A stretch of DNA of 64,000 nt from WHUA01 sp963711215 (GTDB taxonomy: Bacteria; Pseudomonadota; Alphaproteobacteria; UBA8366). Shown piece by piece: positions 10,596 through 22,783 of the stretch; the stretch's first letter is position 1; every line of letters starts with the position of its first letter. The position numbers and the translations under genes are program-made. Under the pieces are notes generated by a model. The model was not told the origin of the DNA and did not search any database. It saw only the letters and a program-made list of their open reading frames with translations. The stretch is taken from positions 196,568-260,567 of the forward strand of contig CAVQDH010000011.1 of assembly GCA_963711215.1 (NCBI GenBank). Direction: 5' to 3'.

Positions 10596-11333
10596 CTAGC
10601 GCGCGAAGCGGCGCTGCAGCACGCACCAGGCGAATTTGACCAGCGCGCGCTGACGCCAGACCCGCCGCGGCTCGCGCATCAGCCGGTAGAACCATTCGAG
10701 GTTGAGCCGGAGAAAGAGCGGCGGCGCCCGGTTGACCCGCCCGGCGATCACGTCGAAGGTCCCGCCCACGCCTTGCGCCACCTTGACGCCAAGCTCGGGC
10801 GCGTAGCGATGCATCCACGCTTCCTGCCGCGGGCTGCCGAGCGCAACGAAGAGCATCGCTGCGCCGCTGTCGTTGATCCGCCGGATCAGGGCGGGCATGT
10901 CCTTGTCCTCGACATAGCCGTGCTGCCGGCCGGCGATTTTCAGGTCGGGAAAACGCTGGACGAGCGCCGCCGCCGCTTCGTCGTTGACCTCCGGCCGCCC
11001 GCCGAACAGGAACACGCCGTAGCCTTCGGCGGCGGCGCGCGCGCACAGGTTCGGCATCAGTTCCGAGCCCGGCACGCGGCCGAACCGGCCGAGCCCGAGC
11101 CAGCGCGCGGCCAGGACGACGCCGATGCCGTCGGGGATCAGCAGCGTCGCCGAAGCGAGCAGCGCGCGCAGGTCCGCGTCCGTCCGCGCCTTCATGACCT
11201 TCTCCGGGTTGACGGCGAAGACCGTGGCGCAGCCCGTCCCCGTCGCGGCATGCCCGGCCAGGAAATCCACCGCCTGGCCCATGTCGACGCAATCGACGGG
11301 AACGCCCAGCAGGTCAATACGCGCCGGCATCAT
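10596..11333 (-). CDS. WecG/TagA/CpsF family glycosyltransferase (GT26)
   Basis: This 245-residue cytoplasmic enzyme shows the GT26 landmarks: FAVNPEKVMKARTD near residue 40, IPDGIGVVLAARWLG near 65, RVPGSELMPNL, YGVFLFGG and the strongly conserved LGSPRQEAWMH near 170. Family members transfer N-acetylmannosaminuronic acid or N-acetylmannosamine to a lipid-linked sugar. The same operon carries wecB and wecC, which make UDP-ManNAcA, so that donor is a reasonable inference. Its start overlaps the stop of the heparinase-like gene by 20 bp, which implies translational coupling. Confidence 0.9.
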   Translation of the reverse strand: MMPARIDLLGVPVDCVDMGQAVDFLAGHAATGTGCATVFAVNPEKVMKARTDADLRALLASATLLIPDGIGVVLAARWLGLGRFGRVPGSELMPNLCARAAAEGYGVFLFGGRPEVNDEAAAALVQRFPDLKIAGRQHGYVEDKDMPALIRRINDSGAAMLFVALGSPRQEAWMHRYAPELGVKVAQGVGGTFDVIAGRVNRAPPLFLRLNLEWFYRLMREPRRVWRQRALVKFAWCVLQRRFAR

Positions 11334-13233
11334 GCGCCCATTTCTGCCAGCGAATGATCGTCTCGCCCAAGACGGTGTTGTCCGGCCCGGGCCCGCTCAG
11401 CGTGATGATGGTGTCGAAGGTCGCGGGCCCGCGCGTCCGGTTCACCCGGCGGATGACGGCGCAGGGCTCCTTCCGGCCATAGATCGGCGAGCGCCAGCCG
11501 AGCGGCGGCCCCTCCCAGCCGGAGACGATGTCGGGCAGCCCCTCGCCGCCGCGCGTCCGCAGCAGCACCTTCGCGGCTTTGCCCGTGATCTCGAAAAACC
11601 GCGGAAGCTGCGTCTGCCGCGCCGCCCCGCCGCAATGCCAGTGCTGCTCGATCTGCAGCATCCCCGCGCCGTCGACGAGGTCCCAGACGAAGATCCACTC
11701 ATCCGGTTGGTAGGCGACGCCGCGGAGGTGGCGGTATTGTCCCGGCCCGTGCCCCCCGACATAGCCCAGCATGCGGACCAGGCCCTGCTGCGTCACGTCC
11801 GCGTTGACGAGCCGGCAGGGCAGCGGCTCCGACCACTGGAACGCGCTTTCCTGCGTCGCCTGATCCCGGCCGTTCACGATGATCGTGTTATGCGCCGCCG
11901 TGGACCGGAAATAGCGCCGCCACTCGGGATCGCCGGTATAGGTGAACGTCCCGGGATCGATCAGCATCGGCTCGCCATTGCGATAAAGGATCAGAGACAG
12001 CGCGTCGGCGTGCGCATGGCCATAGGACGGCGGCATGCCGTGCGGGCCATGATCGAACAGCGCGAGCGTCGCGTCGCCGCCCTCCGCCCGCAGCACCGAA
12101 TAGCCCGACTCCGGGAAATGGACGACGGGCTCGCCGACCGCTTCCGCCGCGCGGTTCAGGTCGAGATAGCGGGACAGCGCGTAGCCGCCGTCGCCGTCGC
12201 CGACCGCAAGCAGGTCGCCGTTGGGCAGGGTCACCGCCGCCAGGAACCGCCGCCCCCGGGCAAGCGCGGCCGCAATCTCGTCCGGCACCGCGTCGCCGCG
12301 ATGCGACAGCAGGCGCTCGGCCAGGCCCAGCAGGTCGATCACGAAGCGGTGGTATTGAAAGGCGCGCTCGATGCCGCCGCCGTCCGCCAGCACCTGGCGT
12401 GCCGCTTCCCGGCACAGCATGTCGAGCCCGCGCGCCCGCCAGCGCGCCGCCCGGGCATGCTCCGGAAATAATATGCCCGCATAGAGAAGGCCGGTGCTTT
12501 CCGCGACCGTGTGATTGCCGCGCGAGGAATAGAGCGACAGGCGGCCTTCGATCAGCGGCGCGTGGCTTTCGACGATCTCCAGCAGCGCTGGCCAGGTCTC
12601 ATCCGGCCGCGTCAGGCGGCCGCGCACGAGGTCCAGCGCATGGCACGCCGCGATCAGGCGGAGCGCGCATTCCATCGTCGAGATGTAGTGGATGCCGAGA
12701 TACGGCGGATTCGCCGCGACCCAGGATATGAGCTGCGATTCCACGAGGGCGGCCGCGTCCGACCCGCCCTGTCCCGCCTCGCGGCGGGCGAGCAGCGCCA
12801 GCGCGACCAGCTGCTGCAGGCGCGCCGGCTCCCAGGCAAAGCGTATATCGCCGTATGGATTGCCGCCGCGATACGGAATCCGGCTGAAGAAGGTCCGCGG
12901 CCATGTCCGTCCGGTGTCCGGCGCCTGCCGCCAGGCCTCGGGCTCCTCGCGCCATTGCCAGGGCAGGCCGAGCGCCGGCCAGGCGCCCCGCAGCCAGTCC
13001 GCCGTCTCGGTGGCGGACGGATCGAAGCGCCACGTAAGCTCGGGCAGCTTCGGCGCGGCAGCCGCGCAAAAATCGCTGTTGCGCCAGTCCTTTACCGGCG
13101 CCAGCGCAGGGTGGCGTCCGGCGCCCTGTCGCGCCCGCAGCAAGCGGACCCGCGCCTGCTCGACAAGCCGGTGCGCGACTTCGCCGCGTTCCATCACGGA
13201 TAGTCGCTTGAGGTACCAGGACAGGCTTTCCAT
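11314..13233 (-). CDS. Heparinase II/III family polysaccharide lyase-like protein
   Basis: This 639-residue protein has an N-terminal alpha/alpha toroid (about 70-330, with ISTMECALRLIAACHAL and YSSRGNHTVAESTGLLYAG) and a C-terminal beta-sandwich with GHAHADALSLILYRNGEPMLIDPGTFTYTG, the metal/catalytic region of heparinase II/III. I chose the start at MESLSWYLKRL (13233), with GAGGA 8 nt upstream; the open frame continues further but only as a shadow. No signal peptide is visible. Such lyase-like proteins are regularly found beside the ADH/Gfo fusion gene and a WecG-type transferase in exopolysaccharide loci, where they may trim or modify a uronic-acid polymer. Confidence 0.88.
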   Translation of the reverse strand: MESLSWYLKRLSVMERGEVAHRLVEQARVRLLRARQGAGRHPALAPVKDWRNSDFCAAAAPKLPELTWRFDPSATETADWLRGAWPALGLPWQWREEPEAWRQAPDTGRTWPRTFFSRIPYRGGNPYGDIRFAWEPARLQQLVALALLARREAGQGGSDAAALVESQLISWVAANPPYLGIHYISTMECALRLIAACHALDLVRGRLTRPDETWPALLEIVESHAPLIEGRLSLYSSRGNHTVAESTGLLYAGILFPEHARAARWRARGLDMLCREAARQVLADGGGIERAFQYHRFVIDLLGLAERLLSHRGDAVPDEIAAALARGRRFLAAVTLPNGDLLAVGDGDGGYALSRYLDLNRAAEAVGEPVVHFPESGYSVLRAEGGDATLALFDHGPHGMPPSYGHAHADALSLILYRNGEPMLIDPGTFTYTGDPEWRRYFRSTAAHNTIIVNGRDQATQESAFQWSEPLPCRLVNADVTQQGLVRMLGYVGGHGPGQYRHLRGVAYQPDEWIFVWDLVDGAGMLQIEQHWHCGGAARQTQLPRFFEITGKAAKVLLRTRGGEGLPDIVSGWEGPPLGWRSPIYGRKEPCAVIRRVNRTRGPATFDTIITLSGPGPDNTVLGETIIRWQKWAHDAGAY

Positions 13234-13271
13234 CGGGGAAATCCTCGGTGCCCTAAGGATTGGCGGAAGCA

Positions 13272-15422
13272 TCAAACGCGCCGCTGCGCCCCGTCGGCCA
13301 TGCTGCCGATCGCACGGAGGCAGGTCCGCGTGACCGCCAGGATGCCGTCGAAATCCATGCCCGGCGCGTCGCTCTCGAGCAGCGAGCGGCAGAACGCCGC
13401 CATCTGCGGCGCAAAGCCCTTGTCGCGCCGGCTGGTCTTGAAGACGGTGCAGCGCCCGCGCGCGTAAAATTCGGAGCGCGCAAAATCGTCCATGACGATG
13501 CTCTTGCCGTCGCCGAAGACCTCGCAGCGCTCCTTCGCCAGCGCGGTATCGCCGCCGGCCGCGTAGAGGATCGTGCCGACCGAGCCTTCGGAGAAGGTGA
13601 GCGACAGGATCGACTGGTCCTGGACGATGCCGCCGCCTTGCGGCGCGATCGCCGACGCCTGCACGGACGCGACCCGGCCGCCGCACAGCTCCTGCAGGTA
13701 GTCCACGAAGTGGCAGCCCTCGCCGATGATCCGGCCGCCGCCGACCTTGGGGTCCTGCGTCCAATGCCCGGCCGGCAGCGCGCCGGCATTCACCCGGTAG
13801 CTCATGACCAGGGGACTGCTGCGGCCGGCGAGAAATTCCTTCGCCTTGACGAAATGCGGCGAAAAGCGCCGGTTGAAGCCGACCGCGAGCCGCAGGCCCG
13901 CTTTCATCTTCTCGCCGTAGAGCGCGGCGATGTCGTCCAGCTCGGCCTCGGTCAGGCACAGCGGCTTCTCGACGAAGACATGCTTCCCGGCGGCAAGCGC
14001 CGCCAGCACGATCTCCGCGTGCAGATCGTGGCGCGTGCCGATGATCACCGCGTTGACCGTCTCATCCGCCAGCACGGTGCGGTAGTCGGTCGTGCAGGAG
14101 GCCGCGCCGACGCGCGCCGCCAGCGCCTTGGCGTTGATGCCGCGCTGCGTGCACACCGACACGATCTCGGCGTCCTTGATGTCCTTGAGCGCCGGCAGGA
14201 GCGCGTCCTTGACGTGGCTGCCGGCCCCGATCAGGCCAAAGCGGATGCGCGACACGCGGCGCGCTCTGCCGCAGCATGACAGTGCTGCGCGGTGCAACCG
14301 CGGGCGCTTCGTCATAGGTCAGCAGGACGCCGAGCGGCGATTCGCGCGCGTCCATGATCCGGGCATAGGCTTCTTCCGCCCGCGTGATCGGCACCCGGAA
14401 GCGGGTCAGCGCCGCCACGTTCATGCGGCCCTCGGCCACGAGCTGGATGAAGGCCGCCATGTTGCGCCGTTCCGTCCAGCGCACATAGCCGTAGGGATAG
14501 TCCCGCCCCTTCTCCTCATACTCCGGGTCGTAGCGGCCCGGGCCGTAGGAGGTCGACAGCCGGAGCTCCAGCTCCTTCAGGTAATAGGGCTCGCGCGGCA
14601 GCGTCATCCCGACCGCGCCGACGACGACGATGCGGCCCTTCTTGCGCGCGATCGCGCCGGCGAGCTCGACCGGGCCGCTCTCCTTCGTGCTGGCGGCGAT
14701 CAGCACCGCGTCGACGCCGTGCCCGTCGGTCGCCGCCGCCGCGATATCGGCGAGCGCGTCGGGCGACGCCGCCTGCTCCGCGCCGAAGTCGCGAGCCAGC
14801 GCCTGCTTCTCGGAATCGGGATCGGCGGCGAGCACGCGGCAGCCGTTGGCGCGCAGAAGCTGCACCGTGAGCTGGCCGACCAGGCCCAGGCCGATGACCG
14901 CGACGATGTCGCCCAGCTTCGGATCGGCCTGGCGCACGCCCTGCAGCGCGATCGCGCCCACCGTGACATAGGCCGCGTCGTCGAAGGACACCGCATCCGG
15001 CAGCTTGACGCAGAGATTTTGCGGCACGAACACGACCTCGGCGTGGGACGCGTAGTTCTGCCCGGCGCAGGCGACGCGGTCGCCGACCGCGAAGCCGGCC
15101 ACGCCCTCGCCGACCTCGGTGACCACGCCGGCGCAGCTGTAGCCGAGCGCCGCCGGCGCATCGAGCCGCGCCGACACCATCTTGGCGGTGTCGAACAGGC
15201 CGTCCTTCTGCACCTTGCGGATCACCTTCCGCACCAGGTCGGGCCGGTCCATCGCCTTGCCCACGAGGCTCTTCTTGGCGACGCCGACCGTCGCCCGCTC
15301 GGTGCCGACGCTGATCAGCGACGCGCGGGTGGAGACCAGAAGCCCGCCCGGCTGCACGGTCGGCGACGGCACGTCCTCGACCGACAGCTTGCCCGTGCGC
15401 ATATGCTGGACGACCTGACGCA

Positions 15423-15423
<1 letters not shown>
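13272..15423 (-). CDS. Bi-domain oxidoreductase: zinc-type alcohol dehydrogenase fused to Gfo/Idh/MocA, one frameshift
   Basis: The N-terminal half (about 1-375) is an MDR-type dehydrogenase: ALGYSCAGVVTEVGEGVAGFAVGD, VAVIGLGLVGQLTVQLL (NAD site) and a late YEEKGRDYPYGYVRWTE. The C-terminal half (about 385-717) is Gfo/Idh/MocA: FGLIGAGSHVKDALLPAL, then VFVEKPLCLTEAE with the catalytic EKP. The halves lie one frame apart with an indel near 14255-14285; summed length is about 717 residues, normal for this known fusion. The catalytic zinc ligands of classical ADH are not evident. The start ATG overlaps the preceding stop by one base (TGATG). It probably oxidises or epimerises a nucleotide-sugar or polymer intermediate. 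The exact reaction of this fusion family is not known to me. Confidence 0.87.
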
Positions 15424-16700
<1,277 letters not shown>

Positions 16701-16704
<4 letters not shown>

Positions 16705-17906
16705 CGTATGCGCTTCCCGGCCGGGCGCTTCGGCGAGACATCGCCCGTGCCGCTAACGGTTCCGACGCCGGTTCCACGATGGGCCCAATCGCCCAGGATA
16801 CCGACGATGCGCTCCGCCGCCCGGCCATCGCCATAGGGGTTGTGGGCGCGCGCCATGCGGCGGTAGAGCGCGCTGTCCAGCAGGACGCTCTCCATGCCTT
16901 CGATGATCTTCGCGCGCTCCGTGCCGACCAGCATCACGGTTCCTGCTTCTACCGCCTCAGGGCGCTCGGTGACCGCCCGCATGACGAGCACGGGCTTGCC
17001 GAGCGACGGTCCTTCCTCCTGTATGCCACCGGAATCGGTAAGAATCACGTCCGAGCTGTCCATCAGCCAGACGAAAGGCAGATATTCCAGCGGCTCGATC
17101 AGCGCCACGTTGGACAGCCCGCCGAGAATCCGCCCGACCGGCTCGCGCACATTCGGGTTGAGGTGTACCGGATAGATGAAGCGCCAGCCGGCATGCCGCC
17201 CGGCCAGGTCGCGGATCGCCGCGCACAGGCTTTCGAAGCCGCCGCCGAAGCTTTCGCGGCGATGCCCGGTTACCAGGACCCGCTTGTCGCCCGCCAGCCA
17301 GTCCCGGCGCAGCGCCGGATCGAGCGTCCCCGCCCCGGCCTCGCTCGCCGCCTTGTCGCGCACCGAGAGCAGCGCGTCGATCACCGTGTTGCCGGTGACG
17401 AAGATGCGGTCCGCCGGCACGCCCTCGGCCAGCAGGTTGTCACGCGACTTCGCCGTCGGCGCGAAATGCAGCCGCGCCAGCCGGCTGACCAGCACGCGGT
17501 TCGCCTCTTCCGGAAAGGGCGCCGCCATGTCGCCCGTGCGCAATCCCGCCTCGACATGACCGACCGGGACGCCGGCGTAGAAGGCGGCAAGCGCGGACGC
17601 CAAGCAGGTCGTCGTGTCGCCCTGCACGAGGAGGATATCGGGCTTCGCGGCCTCGATGACCGGCTTCATCGCGGTCAGCACGCGCGCGGTGATCTCGTAC
17701 AGGTCCTGCCCCGGACGCATGAGGTCGAGGTCGTAATCGGGGGCAATCTCGAACAGGGCCAGCACCTGATCCAGCATCTGGCGGTGCTGCGCGGTGGCGC
17801 AGACCAGGGAAACGACGCCCGGCGTCTTGCCCAGCCGCTTGACCACCGGGGCGAGCTTGATCGCTTCGGGACGCGTCCCAACCACGCTCAGAACGCGCAG
17901 CGCCAT
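16701..17906 (-). CDS. wecB: UDP-N-acetylglucosamine 2-epimerase (non-hydrolysing)
   Basis: This 401-residue cytoplasmic enzyme interconverts UDP-GlcNAc and UDP-ManNAc. It shows the family landmarks in order: VVGTRPEAIKLAPV at the N-terminus, LVQGDTTTCLASALAAFY, VGHVEAGLRTGD near residue 118, TGHRRESFG near 214 and LTDSGGIQEEGPSLGKPVL near 285. Length and start fit the family. The C-terminal 25 residues (HRGTGVGTVSGTGDVSPKR) are an unusual low-complexity extension. The start overlaps the stop of wecC by one base, and the stop overlaps the TviB-like gene by four, so the three genes are tightly coupled and probably supply UDP-ManNAcA together. Confidence 0.95.
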
Positions 17907-19109
17907 CAGCGGATGACCCCGCGGGTATCGATCAGGGCGCGGCCGCAGAACTGGTTCGCGCGCAGACAGCGGAATTCGTCGTGATCGACCAGCAGCGCGA
18001 TCACGTTGGCGCGGCGCAGGACGTCGTCCAGCGGCGTCAGGTCGAATTCACTATGCGCGGTGAGGTTCGGCTCGCAGATCAGGAGCTCGCCCAGGTCTTC
18101 GTCCCGCACCCGGCGCGCGATCGTCAGCGCGGGCGAGCCGCGCAGGTCGTCGACATTCGCCTTGAACGCGAGGCCGAGGCAGCCGATCACCGGCTTCTCG
18201 AAACGCGCCGCCGCCTCGCGGATCTTGGCGAGCACCCAGTCGGGCTTGCTATCGTTGACGCGGCGGGCGGTGCTGATCAGCGGCGCGATATCCGGCGCCG
18301 CCGCGGCGATGAACCAGGGATCGACGGCGATGCAGTGGCCGCCGACGCCCGGCCCCGGCTGCAGGATGTTCACGCGCGGATGGCGGTTGGCCAGCGCGAT
18401 CATCTTCCACGGGTCGATGCCGTGCCGGTCGCAGATGATCGACAGCTCGTTGGCCAGCGCGATGTTCACGTCGCGGAAGGTGTTCTCGGCCAGCTTCGCC
18501 ATTTCCGCCGTCGCCGCGTCGGTCTCGAGAACCTTACCGTTGACGAAGGCGCGGTAGAAGGCGACGGCCGCTTCGGTGGATTCGCTGTCGACGCCGCCGA
18601 CGATGCGGTCGTTGCCGACCAGCTCGACCAGGATACGGCCCGGCAGCACCCGCTCGGGGCAATGCGCCACGTGCACGCCCGCGCGCGCCGTCGCGCGCCT
18701 CCGCCCGCAGGATCGGCAGCACGACACCCGCCGTCGTGCCGACCGGGATGGTCGATTCGACGATGACCAGGTTGCCCGGCCGCACATAGGGGGCGATGCT
18801 GTGGGTCGCCGCTTCGACGTGGCTGATGTCGGGGCGGTTGCCCGGCTGGCGCAGCGGCGTCGGCACGGCGATGATGAAGACGTCCGCCTCGCGCGGCGCG
18901 CCGGTCGCCTCGAGGTTGCCCGACTGCACGGCGGATTTGACCAGGATGTCGAGATCCGGCTCGACGATATGGATCTCGCCGCGATTGATCGTCTCGACCA
19001 CGCGGGGCTCGGCATCGACGCCGATGACGCGATATCCCTTGGTTCCGAGGAAGGATGCCGTCGGCAAGCCGATATAGCCTAAGCCAACAACGCAAATGGT
19101 TCTATACAT
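17906..19109 (-). CDS. wecC: UDP-N-acetyl-D-mannosamine dehydrogenase, one frameshift
   Basis: The N-terminus CVVGLGYIGLPTASFLG is the NAD fold. VIVESTIPVGTTAGVVLPIL, VAHCPERVLPGRI, LAENTFRDVNIALANEL and PGVGGHCIAVDPWF follow, with the last carrying the catalytic Cys. The C-terminal GCLGLAFKANVDDLRGSPAL closes the protein. A one-base loss in a CG-dinucleotide run near 18680-18690 splits it into two frames; joined, the protein is 401 residues, as expected. It oxidises UDP-ManNAc from WecB to UDP-ManNAcA. About 170 bp separate it from the ATPase gene upstream. Confidence 0.93.
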
Positions 19110-19280
19110 TGGATAATTCAGTACGAGCCTGTGACCGGTCCGGGGTCCGATTATTTCCCAGTCGGCGCAGGTCCCGCATCCCCCTTGCGAAGCGCTAACA
19201 GGCTATAAAGTAATAAGACTTTATGGCCGGATTGTGGATTCCAGGGCCCCCCGGCGCCCTAGATTTGCCGCAGATCTCGT

Positions 19281-20105
19281 CTAGCCCACGAAGGGGCTGA
19301 GCGGCGCCCGGTTCTTGTCCAGAACGACGTCGAAAATGGTGTCGATGTCGATCTGCCGGCGCTCTTCGGCGTAGCCGTAGACCAAGGCCGCGTCGCATAG
19401 CGAGTTGATTAGGCGCGGCACGCCTTTCGTCTGGTAATGGATCGCGCCGCAGGCCATGTCGTCGAAAATCGCGGCATCGCCGCCGGCGACCGCCAGACGG
19501 TGGCGAATATAGGCGCAGGTATCGCGGAAATCGAGCGGCGTGAGATGGAAGCCGGCGGAAATGCGCTGCCGGAACTGCCGCAATTCGGGCAATTTCAGCT
19601 TTTCCGCAAGCTCGGGCTGGCCGACCAGGAGCAGCTGCAGGATCTGATCCTTGTCGGTGTTGACGTTGGTCAACATCCGGAGCTCCTCCAGCGTCTCGAT
19701 ATCCATGTTCTGGGCTTCGTCGATGATCAGGAGCGTGCGCCGGTTGGCGGCGTACTGCTTGATGATGAAATCGATGAAGATGTGATAGAGCTCGGCCTTA
19801 TCCTTGCTGTGATAGTCGAGATCGTAGGCGAACAGCACCCACTTCAGCAGCTCGCCGATGTTGCGGTGGGTGTTGGAGATGATGCCGACGGTGAACTGCG
19901 GATCGAGGACCTGCAGCGCACGGCGTATCAGCGTCGTCTTGCCCGAGCCCACGTCGCCGGTCACGACCGTGATGCCGCCGTCCAGCGTAAGGCCGTACTC
20001 CAGCATGGTCAGCGCGGATTCGTGCTGCTGACTCATGTAGAGATATTCAGGATCCGGCGTCAGCGCGAACGGCTTTTCCTTGAAACCGTAGAAGTCTTCG
20101 TACAT
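19281..20105 (-). CDS. ExeA/GspA-like AAA ATPase of the XrtA/PEP-CTERM exopolysaccharide type
   Basis: This 274-residue protein opens with MYEDFYGFKEKPFALTPDP, the conserved N-terminus of the secretion-type ATPases found in PEP-CTERM/exosortase loci (the TIGR03015-like group). Walker A is VTGDVGSGKTTLI (about 46-58), Walker B is RTLLIIDEAQNM (about 131-142), and the downstream LLLVGQPELAEKL with RQFRQRISAGFHL fits the AAA_22/ExeA lid. No transmembrane segment is seen, unlike some longer homologues that carry a C-terminal peptidoglycan-binding region. Its place between the BY-kinase and wecC genes supports a role in polymer export or assembly. Confidence 0.9.
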   Translation of the reverse strand: MYEDFYGFKEKPFALTPDPEYLYMSQQHESALTMLEYGLTLDGGITVVTGDVGSGKTTLIRRALQVLDPQFTVGIISNTHRNIGELLKWVLFAYDLDYHSKDKAELYHIFIDFIIKQYAANRRTLLIIDEAQNMDIETLEELRMLTNVNTDKDQILQLLLVGQPELAEKLKLPELRQFRQRISAGFHLTPLDFRDTCAYIRHRLAVAGGDAAIFDDMACGAIHYQTKGVPRLINSLCDAALVYGYAEERRQIDIDTIFDVVLDKNRAPLSPFVG

Positions 20106-20161
20106 GGCAACGGGCCCCTGGTGCGAACGCCGTGCGGCCTGGATCGTTCCGGCGCACGATT

Positions 20162-20989
20162 TTATGTAATTTTGTTAAACCCATAAGCGGACGTATTCAC
20201 CTTAACTTCGAGCGATTTGTTCAAAACGGTTCCGATAACGTGACAATGCTTAAGCAACGTCAAAGAGCGCTTGATGTCCGACGCGGTCGATTCGCCTTCC
20301 GCGACGACGAAGAGCGTCGCATCCACATTCGGCATGAAGGCGAGGCAGTCGTCGGTCTCGAGCGCCGGCGGCATGTCGTAAATGACGATGCGGTCCGGGT
20401 AGCGATTCTTCAATTCGTTGGCCAGCCGCGCCATCGCCGGCGAGCCGAGCACTTCGGACGACTTGTCCATCGGCGCGCGCATCGGCAGGATGACGAGCCG
20501 CTCGAGGCCCGGGTTGATCAGGCATTGCGACAGGTCGGCCCGGCCGCGCAGGAAGTCGTCCAGCCCCAGGTCGGGAACGATGCCGAAGGTCGAGGCGACC
20601 GTCGGATCGCGCAGATCGAGATCGACCAGCAGCACCGTCTGGTTGACGTCCTGGGCCAGGCTGACCGCGAGATTAACCGCCGTCAGCGTCTTGCCCTCGC
20701 CCTGCCGCGCGCTGCAGATCGCCAATGTCGACCAGCCGCCGTCGGCAAGCTTCTTCAGGATCTGCGTCCGCAGGATCCGGAAGATATTCGCGGTCGGGTC
20801 GCCGTCCTGGCCGGCAATGATGCAATTCGCGCGGAGCGTTTCCGGCGAAACCTCGACGACGCGGGTCTCCTGATAGCTGATCGGCGCCGGATTGACGTTC
20901 ATCGCCGGCATGGACTGGACGAAAAAGACCGGTCGTCCGCGGGACCGCTGCTTGCGGGCCTTGTCCAACGCCATACGGGTTCTGTCCAT
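20162..20989 (-). CDS. Polysaccharide BY-kinase / CpsD-CapB type tyrosine autokinase
   Basis: Walker A is CSARQGEGKTLTAVNLA, Walker A-prime is VLLVDLDLRDP and Walker B is RIVIYDMPPALET, the three motifs of bacterial tyrosine kinases that regulate Wzz/Wzc-type co-polymerases. The C-terminus (VKVNTSAYGFNKIT) has only one tyrosine, so the usual Tyr cluster is missing, as in the XrtA-associated autokinase group. The frame extends to a TTG at 21025, overlapping the preceding stop by 8 bp. I chose the ATG at 20989 because AAAGGG sits 7 nt ahead of it. It acts at the cytoplasmic face of the inner membrane with the Wzz protein encoded just upstream. Confidence 0.87.
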   Translation of the reverse strand: MDRTRMALDKARKQRSRGRPVFFVQSMPAMNVNPAPISYQETRVVEVSPETLRANCIIAGQDGDPTANIFRILRTQILKKLADGGWSTLAICSARQGEGKTLTAVNLAVSLAQDVNQTVLLVDLDLRDPTVASTFGIVPDLGLDDFLRGRADLSQCLINPGLERLVILPMRAPMDKSSEVLGSPAMARLANELKNRYPDRIVIYDMPPALETDDCLAFMPNVDATLFVVAEGESTASDIKRSLTLLKHCHVIGTVLNKSLEVKVNTSAYGFNKIT

Positions 20990-21017
20990 CGCGCGACCCT
21001 TTATATTCTCAATATTC

Positions 21018-22766
21018 TCAGCCAAGTCCGAACCTGCGAAGCGTGCTGAACCATAGCACGTCCAACGGTTTCACGTAGTGGTGGTAGGCGTAGAGACCGC
21101 CCGCTAGAAAGATCACGAAGACAACGGCCCCCAACGCGATCCAAGGCCACCGCTTCGGGCGTTCGTCGCGCTGCTCGCCCAGGACCGGAATGACAACCAG
21201 CGGGGCCTGGCCGACGATCGCGGCAAGCCCCTTCGATCCATAGACGCTCTCGTCCAACGCCTCGGCAAGGAAAACGTTCCCGACGCCCGCGGCGCCTGCG
21301 AAGACAAAGCCGATGAAAACGATGGCCAGCCGGTTCGGCCGGATCGGCTCGATCGGCATCTGCGGCGGCTCGATCAAGGAGAAGCGCTCGCCCTTGCGCT
21401 CGGTCTCCATCGCCTCGGCGAGCTGCGCCTCGAGCTGCTTCGACCTGACGTCGCGGTATTTCGAAGAGGCATTCTCGTAGTCGCGCTTGAGACTGAGATA
21501 CTCGCGCTCGTTCTCGGGGATCTTCAGCACCCGCTCTTCGTATTCCTTCAGACTGGCCTGGAGCCCTTCGCGCTCCTTGTTCACCGCGTCCATCTCGGCC
21601 TGAAGGGTCTTGAGCTGGCTCTGGGTCATGATGTAGCTGGGATTGTCGGGCTTCGCCGCCAGCTCGTCCTTGGTGTCCTTCCCGCTCCGGATCCCGGCGC
21701 GCAGGCTCTTGGCCTGCCGCTCGAGCTTCAGCACGTCGGGATACTTGTCGCCGTAGCGCTTGCGCTGCACAGACAGCTCACCCTCGATCGTCTGCAGCTG
21801 CGTCTTCAACGCGTTGACGCTCGTACCGCCGCCGGTCTCCTTCTTCAGCACCTCGATCTCGTGCTCCGTCTTCACGACGTCGGGATGCTGCGGGCCATAG
21901 ATGCCGCGCATGCTGATCAGGCGCGTTTCCAAGGCCTTGAGCCGGTCGACCGGGCTCAACACCGTCTGCCCGTCGACGACCTGCGTGCCGTGCGGATTCA
22001 GCTGGCTGAGCTGGGACTGCAGAACGATGCGCCGCTCGTCCAGCGCCTGCAGGCGCCGGTTCGCGTCCGAGAGCTGCGCTTGCGTCCGGCTGAGCGCGCT
22101 CATGTTGAGACCGAGCTGATCGGGAAGCACGCCGGAGTTACGCCGCTTGAAATCCGCCATGCGCGATTCCAGGTCGCTGACCTGCTTGCCCAGCCGGTTC
22201 GCCTCTTCGCCGAGGAATCCGGTTGTCTCTGCAGCCCTTTCCCGGCGAATGCGGAGATTCTCGTTGAGGTAAAGCGAGACCAGCTCGTTGGCGACCTTCT
22301 GCGCCACGGCCCGGTTTTCGTCGTCGAAGGAGACATTGAAGGCGATGGTCGCCTTGCGCGACTGACCGCTGCGCGGGTCGACGGCTTCGGCGCTGACCAG
22401 CTGCATCGCGATCCTGTCGCGGAAGGTGCCGGCGATCTCGCGATCGGCTTACGCTTCCGCTCGTCGGCGATAGAGATTGAACTTGTTGATGATGGAAATG
22501 AGGTTCTGCGTCGTCATCACCCGCTGCTGGATGATCTGCAGACGCTCGGCGGCGAAGCTTGTGATCGTCGAGCGAATGAACTCGCGCGGGATCTCCGGCT
22601 CTTCGATCAGGACCGTGCCGGTCGACCGGTAGACCGGCGGCATCGCCATCGCCACGACCAGGCTGACGGCAATGATGAGCACGGCCGGAATGACCAACCG
22701 GAACTTTCGGCGTAAGACGGCCGCCAGATAGTCGCGCGGCCCCTTTGCGTCGTCCGTGATCGACAT
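21018..22766 (-). CDS. Wzz/GumC-type polysaccharide chain-length determinant, one frameshift
   Basis: The N-terminal Wzz segment (residues 1-105) holds a membrane helix (KFRLVIPAVLIIAVSLVVAM) and VYRSTGTVLIEEPEI. The long middle is coiled coil (repeated Q/R/E/L heptads, residues about 150-440). The C-terminus has the proline-rich EPPQMPIEPIRPNR and two further hydrophobic segments. An indel near 22450-22465 separates residues 1-100 from the rest; in the joined reading NKFNLY runs on through DREIAGTFRDRIAMQLV. The protein of about 583 residues spans the inner membrane and sets polymer length with the BY-kinase. Similar proteins occur in exosortase loci. Confidence 0.9.
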
Positions 22767-22783
22767 GCGTCAGCTTCCACACC

